Positions 34,461 to 42,022 of a stretch of 64,000 nt of DNA are shown piece after piece (positions within the stretch are counted from its first letter, which is position 1; every line of letters starts with the position of its first letter). The notes under the pieces are model-generated. The model saw only the letters and a list, made by a program, of their open reading frames with translations, was not told where the DNA came from and ran no database searches. Source of the stretch: Paenibacillus sp. sptzw28 (GTDB taxonomy: Bacteria; Bacillota; Bacilli; Paenibacillales; Paenibacillaceae). The position numbers and the translations under genes were made by a program. The DNA lies in NCBI RefSeq assembly GCF_019550795.1, contig NZ_CP080545.1:3320001-3384000 (forward strand), read 5' to 3'.

Positions 34461-34582
34461 TTTATTTCTTAATCCGTTAAAATTCCATATCGAAGCGAAA
34501 GCCCATTATCGAGGCTATTCACTTTATGACCGTTCTACACCAGGTTTTAATCTTCAAGCACTTATCCTTTTCTAATATACAT

Positions 34583-34980
34583 TTGTCAGGGAAGGCTACA
34601 CTGGACGGCATCTCCGGCGCTTGTGTGGAGCTTGAGGTATGTATAGATGCACAATCCGCCCGCGAAGCATTCAGCGACCAAACTATTGTCAGCTCCCGGC
34701 TAACGCCATCCGCTCCGTCATAAGCGGCTGACAGCCCCCCAGGCGACATGCTGATCGGCGATTTGACGCCCAGTTCACCGTGTTGATACCCCCGGATAAT
34801 GAACATGTCGGTAAAATCGGATGTGAGCGGACAAGAAGCAACCGTTCTAACTTACGATCGGCTAACGGGCATGCTTACGTTGGACCGAAACCGTTCTGGC
34901 AAAGGTCCAGGAGGCATTTGCCAAGTTCCGGTGGAATTGCTGGATGGGGGCTCTGCGCGCCATCCGCTCGTTTCGCCATT
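34583..34980 (+). pseudogene. GH32 (fructan hydrolase) C-terminal remnant, scrambled
   Basis: Two plus-strand frames together give the GH32 beta-sandwich: LSGKATLDGISGACVELEVC in one frame, then, after an intervening stretch with stops (34700-34800), VSGQEATVLTYDRLTGMLTL and DRNRSGKGPGGICQVPVELL in another. In levanases and fructosidases these blocks are adjacent. The catalytic propeller and the last strand are missing. The fragment lies between the GC-rich operon and a LacI gene whose operator is orphaned at 35066. Confidence 0.6.
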
Positions 34981-35065
34981 GATTCGCAGCTCCATGCGGC
35001 TGAGAAATCCGGTATCCTTTTGATAATGCGATAATTCATGCTCCCAACTCCTGTTTCCATTTTTG

Positions 35066-35081
35066 TCCGAAACGTTTCGGA
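35066..35081 (-). promoter_or_regulatory. LacI-type operator, orphaned
   Basis: TCCGAAACGTTTCGGA is a perfect 16-base palindrome downstream of the lacI gene at 35168. It should control a gene on the minus strand, but only a short frame starting ATG at 35039 (MNYRIIKRIPDFSAAW) follows, which dissolves into rearranged DNA. Confidence 0.7.
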
Positions 35082-35167
35082 TTTCTACCAAACAAAAACC
35101 GCCTAATATGACGGATGTTTGCAAGCGCTATCATTGCATTCAATGGCGGCGGAGTGCACGCCAATCT

Positions 35168-36184
35168 TCAGGAAAGCGGTTTTGAGCTTTCGCGTACGAC
35201 CAGTTCGTTATTCAGAACAACGGTACGGCTTACGGGGCGGTTCTCCAGCATATCGATCAGCAGCTGAGCCGCCTGATAACCCATTTCATACTTGTCTTGA
35301 CGGACCGTCGACAGTTTCGGTGAGCAGTACGACGCGATGGAGATGTCGTCGTATCCGACGATAGACATCGTTTCCGGCACTTTACGCCCGATCCGCTCGA
35401 GCGCCCCGAGCGCTCCGAGCACCATCAGATCGCTCGCTGAGAAAACAGCCGTCACCTCCGGATGTTGAAGAACGATCCGGTACATGGCTTCCGCTCCGCC
35501 CTCTTCGGAGAAGTTCCCGTTCATCACAAGCTCCGGACGATAATCGATGCCGCGCGCTTCCAGCGCCGCGCGGTAGCCTTCCAACCGCTCCTTGCTCACG
35601 GAAGCCTCGTCGTGGCCGTTGATCATCGCGATATGCCGGTGGCCCAAATCGAGCAAATGGTCCACCGCCGCCATTGCGCCTTTCTGATTGTCGGTCGACA
35701 CATATCCCAGGTTCTTGCCAGTGAGAGGAATATCGATCAGAACGCACGGAAAGTTCTTATCGCTAACAACCTGCTGCAGGTAGGGGCTGTACAAGCGCAG
35801 ACCGAAGATAATCGCTCCGTCAACATTCCGTTCCTTGCAAAGATCTCTATAGGACTTGGAAAGCTGCTTCTTCGGGTTCGAGCTGAAGAGCAGGATGTCG
35901 TAGTCCAATTCCGACGCACGGTCATTGATGCCGCACAAGATTTCGAACGACATGGCGTCCTTGACCCCTGTGCGGTTGATCTCCGACAGAATGACGCCGA
36001 TCGTGCGCGTTTTCTTCATCACAAGACTGCGTGCAACCGCATTGGGACGGTAGCTCATTTGTTCGGCGATCCGCTTGATTTTTTTCCGTGTTTCCTCGTT
36101 CACATCGTTATAACCGTTCAAAGCGCGGGAGACCGTCGTCACGGAAACGCCTGCCGCTTTTGCCAGGTCTTTGATCGTTGGCAT
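35168..36184 (-). CDS. LacI-family transcriptional regulator
   Basis: A 338-residue repressor: PTIKDLAKAAGVSVTTVSRA at the N-terminus, hinge YRPNAVARSLVMKKTRTIGV, and a complete ligand-binding core ending LNNELVVRESSKPLS. The ATG at 36184 has GGAAGG about 9 bases upstream. Palindromic operators with an ACGT core lie on both sides (35066-35081 and 36199-36214), so it represses itself and a downstream gene that is now lost. Remnants of a GH32 enzyme nearby hint that the lost target was for fructan use. Confidence 0.92.
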   Translation of the reverse strand: MPTIKDLAKAAGVSVTTVSRALNGYNDVNEETRKKIKRIAEQMSYRPNAVARSLVMKKTRTIGVILSEINRTGVKDAMSFEILCGINDRASELDYDILLFSSNPKKQLSKSYRDLCKERNVDGAIIFGLRLYSPYLQQVVSDKNFPCVLIDIPLTGKNLGYVSTDNQKGAMAAVDHLLDLGHRHIAMINGHDEASVSKERLEGYRAALEARGIDYRPELVMNGNFSEEGGAEAMYRIVLQHPEVTAVFSASDLMVLGALGALERIGRKVPETMSIVGYDDISIASYCSPKLSTVRQDKYEMGYQAAQLLIDMLENRPVSRTVVLNNELVVRESSKPLS

Positions 36185-36198
36185 GTCTTTACGTCCTT

Positions 36199-36214
36199 CC
36201 AAAACGTTTCGGAT
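36199..36214 (-). promoter_or_regulatory. LacI-type operator before lacI
   Basis: CCAAAACGTTTCGGAT, a near-palindrome sharing AAACGTTTCGGA with the site at 35066-35081. It lies 15 bases upstream of the lacI start, overlapping the expected ribosome-binding site region. Confidence 0.6.
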
Positions 36215-36278
36215 CTGGTTATGCTGTTATTATAATTCTTCTTGTATCCGTTTGCAAGAAGTAAATGGAACGTCGTCT

Positions 36279-36407
36279 TTAACCCATTGCCAATCTTTTC
36301 ATACCGAATATCCAAGCATATAAGTTTCGTTTCGGCAATATTCTTCGGAAAGAAGAAGTCGTGATTGCAACACCGGCTGCTTTGGCTACGTCTTTTATTC
36401 TTGTCAT
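36279..36407 (-). pseudogene. LacI-family N-terminal remnant
   Basis: ATG with GGAGG upstream, then MTRIKDVAKAAGVAITTSSF, the first half of a LacI HTH; after that the frame reads RRILPKRNLYAWIFGMKRLA and stops. About 300 residues are missing. It is a second LacI start just upstream of the intact lacI gene, so probably a decayed paralogue. Confidence 0.6.
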
Positions 36408-36513
36408 GTATCGGTTCGATCCTCCCAAAACGGTTTGATTATAACAGCCCTTACTACATACCGCAAAGACTGTTTTTAACTTAAGTTGGCAGCTTCCCTT
36501 TTTGGGCATTCAA

Positions 36514-36897
36514 CTATCCGATGGCGACAGTTATACTTGTAATAAGCAGCAATAAAGATACAGGTGCCCAAATTCTTCTTTCCCATTTGCTCCTCGTAAT
36601 AATGTTCATAATAGTAGCAATCACCGAAAAAACCACAACAAACCAGATAGCCGCATTTGCAAAAGGGTACCAATCAGGAAACATGAAACCTGACTTACTT
36701 AGCACGATTGACACTAGCAATGCCAGCATAATGACCTGAAATAAAGCGGCGACACGCATTGCTGGCGGATATTTTCCTGGAAACTTCCCGCCCATTGCAA
36801 AGCTTCCCCAAGGCATCCCTGCAGCTAGTGCAAGTTGAAAAAGTATTACAATTCCGATTAAAATAGAAAATGCGATTGCTGACATCAATATGTACAT
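36514..36897 (-). CDS. Four-helix membrane protein, unknown
   Basis: A 127-residue integral membrane protein with hydrophobic segments at about 3-26, 48-67, 77-98 and 106-125 and a Gly/Pro-rich loop GMPWGSFAMGGKFPGKYPPA between the first two. I have seen such proteins in Bacillales as hypothetical, and no function is known to me. The ATG at 36897 has AAGGGGG 8 bases upstream and is preferred to a TTG two codons earlier. Confidence 0.75.
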   Translation of the reverse strand: MYILMSAIAFSILIGIVILFQLALAAGMPWGSFAMGGKFPGKYPPAMRVAALFQVIMLALLVSIVLSKSGFMFPDWYPFANAAIWFVVVFSVIATIMNIITRSKWERRIWAPVSLLLLITSITVAIG

Positions 36898-36951
36898 ATC
36901 CAAACCCCCTTATGTTAAACACGACGGACTCCAGAACATTGCATCAGCTAA

Positions 36952-37540
36952 CTAGCTGCGATGGAGCCTTCTTCTAATCTCATTAACAAGTAAATTTTTC
37001 TCCTCTACGGATATTGCATCGGCGGCTAGTTTGCGTGCTGCGACAGGAGCAATCCAAGGCTCTATATCTTTATAACCTATGCCGGACAGCCTTTCGTATT
37101 CCTCCATAAAGATGCGAATGCTTGCACCCCGCGTTGCATTTAGAACGACACTCGCTTCACATCAGATGCGGGGGTAAAATTGCATATCTAATCACTATAA
37201 TATATTCGGCCAAGTCTGCTTCCGGATTCCCGATCGAAGCATTATTCCAGTCAATAATGATCGCATCGTTATTCCGGATCATTATGTTGCCCGGGTTAGG
37301 ATCACCATGACAGAGCTGCTGCTTCATCGGCAATTAATCCAATTGGGCGATCACTGCCGCTTTGTCGGCCTCAGGCAAATATTGCGCACGACGAATATTA
37401 TGCTTCATGTTTTCCCGCTGGTTCGGCATATCCGGAACCGAATGCGTATGAATTTCATAAAAAAATCGTCATTCAAATATTTCCGCACAACCGCCTTCCC
37501 CGATTTTCCTGCCGAAGCCCTAACTTCCCGGTACCCTTAA
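36952..37540 (-). pseudogene. Aminoglycoside phosphotransferase (APH)-family pseudogene
   Basis: Frames on the minus strand give fragments in order: GKIGEGGCAEIFE (N-lobe loop), QRENMKHNIRRAQYLPEADK, QLCHGDPNPGNIMIRNNDAI (catalytic Brenner motif HGDxxPxN), IIDWNNASIGNPEADLAEYI (DFG-like Asp) and YKDIEPWIAPVAARKLAADA, ending RRRLHRS. Several frameshifts and a large deletion after the N-lobe make it non-functional. It adjoins the TPR gene. Confidence 0.7.
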
Positions 37541-38028
37541 TTCCATAATCGATCTAACTTGTCTGCATAAAATAATATCGCATTCTTATACGTATGAATC
37601 CCTTCATCATCACTGGTTTCTGATAATTGCTTTAACAGGATTTCCATAGCCTTATCATATTCTTTGAGATTATATAGGACCATTGCGTAAAACACCTGAA
37701 ACTCTCTTCGTTCTGGAAATTCATTAATGGCTTCTACAAAAACTTTCTTAGACTCTTCATACATTCCCAAAGTACGATATGTACTTCCCAACCCTAACAA
37801 TGCCCCTTGTCTTTCTTCTCCTGCCAAACCCAGCTCTATTGATTTAAGATAAAAAGGTACCGCTTCCCTTTCTAATTCCATAACATCATGAACCCAGGCA
37901 ATTTGATACCATATTGATGGGTTATGAGGCTCTAGTTTCAATAAATCAAAAAAAATAGATTTGGCTTCTTCATGTTGCCCGGATTCCCTCAACTTTATTG
38001 CTTTACTGAAAATATCCAAAGTTTTCAT
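37537..38028 (-). CDS. Tetratricopeptide-repeat protein
   Basis: A 163-residue all-helical protein. TPR units are visible at about 3-36 (IFSKAIKLRESGQHEEAKSI), 38-71 (PSIWYQIAWVHDVMELEREA), 76-108 (GALLGLGSTYRTLGMYEESK) and 112-145 (FQVFYAMVLYNLKEYDKAME). Such small TPR proteins bind protein partners; the partner is unknown. The ATG at 38028 is chosen from the repeat register; the ribosome-binding site is weak. Confidence 0.75.
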   Translation of the reverse strand: MKTLDIFSKAIKLRESGQHEEAKSIFFDLLKLEPHNPSIWYQIAWVHDVMELEREAVPFYLKSIELGLAGEERQGALLGLGSTYRTLGMYEESKKVFVEAINEFPERREFQVFYAMVLYNLKEYDKAMEILLKQLSETSDDEGIHTYKNAILFYADKLDRLWN

Positions 38029-38132
38029 TCCTTTACTCTTTACATTAATTGATCTACCTACTGAAGAACCAGGGCTTAAGCTGCGCGGCAACATGAGTAT
38101 GTAGCATCGCAAGCGTTCAGGGAATTGCAGAT

Positions 38133-38558
38133 TTAATCCTCATAAAATCTCATGTGTGATTTATCGTCTTTGTAATATTTAAGTCTATCCTGTAACGTAC
38201 CAGTATGAAATTCAAATTTATGGCCATCAGGATCAGTAAAATAGACTGATCTTTTATCCCTCTCACTCCGTGTGCGACCAGGGAGAATATTTACACCTAA
38301 ATGTTCAAGTTTTTTTACCACGGCATCAAAATCTTCGCTTTCTACGGTAAAAGCTATATGTGTATACGAGTAGTGGATTTCATTCCGTGGAATGTTGTCC
38401 TCCACATTTAGAGCCAACCATAAACCGTTCAAATCAAAATAAGCCAACTTGCTGCCCTCGACTATTAACTTTGCATCAAAAACATTCTTATAAAACTTAA
38501 TTGATTTATCTAAATCGGTAACTGAAAAAAGTAAATGGTTAATGTTTCCAATTCTCAA
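38133..38558 (-). CDS. fosB: FosB-type fosfomycin thiol transferase (VOC superfamily)
   Basis: A 141-residue VOC enzyme closely matching Fos[21 protein letters not shown] (first His ligand), [40 protein letters not shown] (second His), [20 protein letters not shown] and [20 protein letters not shown] (Glu ligand). FosB adds bacillithiol or cysteine to fosfomycin. Its length fits the family. The start is a TTG at 38558 with GGAGGGGG about 6 bases upstream. Confidence 0.88.
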   Translation of the reverse strand: MRIGNINHLLFSVTDLDKSIKFYKNVFDAKLIVEGSKLAYFDLNGLWLALNVEDNIPRNEIHYSYTHIAFTVESEDFDAVVKKLEHLGVNILPGRTRSERDKRSVYFTDPDGHKFEFHTGTLQDRLKYYKDDKSHMRFYED

Positions 38559-38615
38559 GTTTATCCCCCTCCGCACTTCATATTCGTTGGGTTAATTTCA
38601 AATTCCTCCCCATTG

Positions 38616-39116
38616 CTACATTTGATATTTCCAATAAAGCAATTCTTGATCTTTGCGATCAATTTGAAATCCTAACTTTAACAACACACTCTTTGAGCCG
38701 ATGTTGTCAGAATCGCATCTCGCTGTTATCATTTGGACCTCATTGTGATTTACGGCCCATTCAATTAACTTTTGAGCAGCTTCACAGCAATAACCTTTAC
38801 GGCGATGGCTTTCATTCGTTGCAAACCCGATTTCAATCATGCCCTCTTGGTCAGGACCTCCTAAAAAACCAATCCCCCCGACAATTTCTTGGGTCTCCTT
38901 TGCAACAATGATCCAGGAGTCAAATCCTTTAGTACCGTTATTTTCTATCAGAAGCTCTCGAAAATAAGGCAAAGCATCCAAAAATTCGGGACCCGGCCAT
39001 TCGCCATTGGTTTTGTAACCCATTGCTTCAATAGCCCGAGTATCAAGCCGAGCTGCTGCCTCGACTAAATTAAGATCAAGTGTTTGTAATATGAGCCGAT
39101 TGGTTTGAAGTCTCAT
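38616..39116 (-). CDS. GNAT-family N-acetyltransferase (RimJ/RimL-like)
   Basis: A 166-residue GNAT protein: LQTNRLILQTLDLNLVEAAA opening, VGGIGFLGGPDQEGMIEIGF, the acetyl-CoA loop NESHRRKGYCCEAAQKLIEW (RRxGxx), and DSDNIGSKSVLLKLGFQIDR, the usual end of the RimJ/RimL-type fold. The acceptor is unknown. It lies upstream of fosB on the same strand with 57 bases between, so the two may be cotranscribed. Confidence 0.88.
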   Translation of the reverse strand: MRLQTNRLILQTLDLNLVEAAARLDTRAIEAMGYKTNGEWPGPEFLDALPYFRELLIENNGTKGFDSWIIVAKETQEIVGGIGFLGGPDQEGMIEIGFATNESHRRKGYCCEAAQKLIEWAVNHNEVQMITARCDSDNIGSKSVLLKLGFQIDRKDQELLYWKYQM

Positions 39117-39227
39117 GTATTGTTCACCTTTCTCGTTGAAGAATTTGGTTGAAAGAAACGGTTTGCTGTAACACGCTAGCTTGCCTTCAAGATTAAGAAT
39201 TTCACTTCATCCCCCCTAGCCGATCAT

Positions 39228-39265
39228 AAAAAAAGGGCAGGAATGAACTTACGTCATCCCTACCC
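39228..39265 (-). terminator. Intrinsic terminator
   Basis: Stem GGGTAGGGATGA/TCATTCCTGCCC with one mismatch region, followed by seven T on the minus strand. It ends transcripts from the AhpD-like gene and lies upstream of the GNAT gene. Confidence 0.75.
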
Positions 39266-39403
39266 TTATATCGCCTAATGTATCTCCTTAGTGAACTTAT
39301 CTATTATTATAACAAGGAAAAATTTAACTGCCAAGTACCGAAGGTTGGAACAGCTAAACGGAATATACCCGCTATGTTTCCTCATCTAGTCTATTATGAT
39401 TGG

Positions 39404-39437
39404 AGAAAGCCTCCCAACGAGTGTCGAGAGGCTTCCT
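39404..39437 (-). terminator. Possible terminator hairpin after the AhpD-like gene
   Basis: Stem AAGCCTC/GAGGCTT with a 14-base loop and a short T run on the minus strand, about 55 bases after the stop codon. Confidence 0.4.
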
Positions 39438-39488
39438 ACCGCGATATTCAGAATCGGACTAGCAGTCCGCAATTGCCGGAGCAGCTCG

Positions 39489-39848
39489 TCAAACTAAGTT
39501 ACTGGCAGGCTTTCCCGATAACGCTTGCTGCACCCGCGTGACTCCTTGGCTAAATGCGTGCCCTCCGCCTACAGCCGCCGCCACTGCGACGGCGTCCATG
39601 ATCTCGTTCGGGCTTGCCCCTTTAGATATGGCCTCTGTTACATGATAATACGTACATATTTCATTATTTGCAAACAAAGCGATTCCAAGAGCAACAAGCT
39701 GCTTGTGCTTCCCGCTTAATGCCCGGTCCGCAAAACATTCAGCGGTAAACTGATCGTATGCCTCCACTACGTTCGGCAGCGATTCATTCATGAGCCCCAC
39801 GCCAACCTTATATGCGTCAACTTTATCGTCCATCGTATTGTTCAACAT
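39489..39848 (-). CDS. Carboxymuconolactone decarboxylase/AhpD-like protein
   Basis: A 119-residue helical protein of the CMD family: SLPNVVEAYDQFTAECFADR, LSGKHKQLVALGIALFANNE, and the active-site stretch ICTYYHVTEAISKGASPNEI (C-x-x-x-H in place of the CxxC of AhpD), ending VQQALSGKPASNLV. Members with a single Cys act as gamma-carboxymuconolactone-decarboxylase-like or disulfide-related proteins; the role here is unknown. Single gene, with terminators downstream. Confidence 0.85.
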   Translation of the reverse strand: MLNNTMDDKVDAYKVGVGLMNESLPNVVEAYDQFTAECFADRALSGKHKQLVALGIALFANNEICTYYHVTEAISKGASPNEIMDAVAVAAAVGGGHAFSQGVTRVQQALSGKPASNLV

Positions 39849-40189
39849 ATTTTAATAACCCTCCTCTTTTTATGTGATGCGCTATTTTTTCCTGGTCTTT
39901 ACCTATGTTTTAGTATGTCTGGCGCACATAGTGATCCGGATAAAGGTCTTTTGAGCGGCTGACATAATAAGCCCCCGACCTAACGTCCTCCTCCGTTAGT
40001 TTGCTTATTGTGTGGGAATTATATTCCATTTTGCCGTACCGTTGCACTACACTTTTTCTTCAGCAAACATTCAGTTCACGCTCACCTTGATCTCACAAAC
40101 ACACTGTAAAGTTAAGGCACATCTTGTTTAATCGCTTACAATTGGACCGAGTATAGAAACGTTAATGATGCGATCTCGGAGGATGTATA
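39849..40189. other. Intergenic, no gene seen
   Basis: AT-rich DNA between the AhpD-like gene and the divergent acyltransferase gene. A weak hairpin CTAACG/CGTTAG lies near 39980. No gene with a start was found. Confidence 0.3.
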
Positions 40190-41309
40190 ATGAAAAATAA
40201 TGTTAAACTCACTTATCTCGAAATATTCCGTGGTATTGCGATTCTGGCCGTATTAGCCATTCATACCTTCATCCGCGGTTAATAACCTTGCAAAGGAATC
40301 GTCACTTTACCCGCTATACCACATCGTTAACACAGCCTCTAATTTCGCTGTGCCTGCCTTTCTATTTTTGAGCTCGGTTGTTCTCCTCTACCGTTATGAC
40401 GTGGGTACGAATCAAAACTGGACCGTTTTCTACCGCAAGCGATTTAAAACCATTGTCGTCCCTTATTTGCTTTGGTCGCTATTTTATTCCACTGTCGTCC
40501 TGTACACGCGGCACTCTTCCATACTGGACGGCCTGTTCCGCTTTCTGAAAGGTCTTCCGATCGGTGGCAGCTATTCCCATCTGTACTTCATCATTGTGAT
40601 TGCTCAATTTTATTTGCTGTTTCCACTCTTTCACTTACTGCTGCGGATCGGATTTATACGCAACCATCCGCTGCTGTGCGGCGCCGCTGCACAAACCGCG
40701 TTTTACCTGCTGAACCACTACTGGCTGCATATGTACAAGGTCGGTACATTTATTGGATCATATTTGCTTTATTTCTTCCTGGGCGCTTATGCGGCTATGA
40801 AACTAAAATCGAATGAGAGAGGCGCTTCTCAACCGGCAAGATGGATGCTTTATGCGGAGTTTGCAGTTTCGGCTGTCGTTTACATCTATCAAATGTGGCT
40901 GCAACGGACCAGTCCGCACTGGTTGCTTCAGCCGTGGCTTTCCTATCTCAATTTCGTAACAAATTATACGTATTCCGCGATCTCCTGTTTAATCCTAATG
41001 CAAGTCTCTGCGTTTATAGAGAGCGGCCGGTTTCGGCTTGTCAACAAATCACTGTTTTCCATCGGAAAATACTCGTTCGGCATTTATTTACTCCACCCTT
41101 TCTTTCTTCTGGTATGGCGGTACAAAATCATGATTGGCGGACCGCTTGTCTATCATGTGCTTACCTGGGCGGGTGGAGCGGTGGCGCTTACGCTTTCTTG
41201 GCTAGCGACAGCCATCATCCAGAAATCGCACCTCGGAACGTTTGTCGTCGGAAAGTCTGACGTCCGCCAACTATTCGCTACTCAAGTGAAAGCGACAAAA
41301 AGCGCCTGA
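40190..41309 (+). pseudogene. Acyltransferase_3-family membrane protein, frameshifted near the start
   Basis: A membrane O-acyltransferase of about 370 residues. The first frame reads MKNNVKLTYLEIFRGIAILA, with the catalytic-type His in VLAIHT, then meets a stop. One extra T near 40270 is the cause: in the next frame the protein continues SSAVNNLAKESSLYPLYHIV, AFLFLSSVVLLYRY and ten membrane helices to VKATKSA. RGIAxLAVxxIH and the KRFKTIVVPYLLWSLFY motif are family hallmarks. It resembles surface-polysaccharide O-acetyltransferases. GGAGG lies 6 bases before the ATG. The single indel may be an error. Confidence 0.78.
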
Positions 41310-41332
41310 AGACCTTCTCTTCAGGCGCTTTC
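41297..41332. terminator. Intrinsic terminator
   Basis: Stem AAAGCGCCTGAAGA/TCTTCAGGCGCTTT with a 5-base loop; the stop codon of the acyltransferase gene lies within the 5' arm. T runs exist on both strands. Confidence 0.8.
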
Positions 41333-41459
41333 ATATTCGGCGAGCTCGGGCTCCCATGGAAAGAGAGCCCCGCCCACCTTTCATGAACGGTTACAAAACA
41401 TGCATACTTATTTTTTTGAGCTCATTGCTTACGATAATAGGACTTGAATAGCCAGAACC

Positions 41460-41803
41460 TGTCAATCGATTTTTGACGAGTTGCTGGCATTAGAATTCTC
41501 GGATCCGGGATATGGCCGAGTTCATTTCCTGACCGTTGCTTGTTTTATCATTCAGCACAATAGATATATGACGAAGGGCTCATATGGGTGGAATCGAAGC
41601 TGCGCATGTATTTTGGAACTCGAAAGTGGAAGGCTAATCGGCAGAAGGATGCAGCACCATTGCCGAAAGTAGCTTGGTCGATGACAATTGCTGATGTGGC
41701 ACGGCAGATGCATCATGCAGAAAGCTATTGCGAGTTGATAACTGAATTGAGGCGCAGAACAATGAATGAAATGGGTGTACTTCTCACAAGGGCTGGCGAT
41801 TAG
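41460..41803 (+). pseudogene. DUF5946-family remnant
   Basis: The first frame reads CQSIFDELLALEFSDPGYGR, then VHFLTVACFIIQHNRYMTKG-SYGW. A loss of four bases in the run GGGTGG[GTGG]AATCG near 41588 shifts to a second frame, VESKLRMYFGTRKWKANRQK, DAAPLPKVAWSMTIADVARQ, ending MGVLLTRAGD-stop. These are DUF5946 blocks. The N-terminal cysteine motif is missing, and the segment after MYF is shorter than normal. Non-functional. Confidence 0.6.
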
Positions 41804-42022
41804 TGTGGCAGGACGTTATAAAGTGGTGGCGCTGCCTCTTCAGAAATCATGAACTAACTTTAGAGAAAAAAGGGGTGCTTCGAAGCGGATTCCTTAGTCA
41901 TTACATGCAGCAAGCCCCCCAGCATATAGGGTGCTGAGAAGTTAGAATATATGTTACAATGGTAAAATCAGATTTCAAAATACATTAAATTATGCTTCTT
42001 ATCGTATCAAGGAGGCTTTATT

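Noticed and set aside
34519..34806. A 95-codon minus-strand frame within the GH32 remnant
   Set aside because: No family resemblance or ribosome-binding site; the plus strand carries recognisable GH32 segments on both sides.
39278..39541. An 87-codon plus-strand frame beside the AhpD-like gene
   Set aside because: It spans two terminator hairpins and the antisense end of the AhpD-like gene and has no ribosome-binding site.
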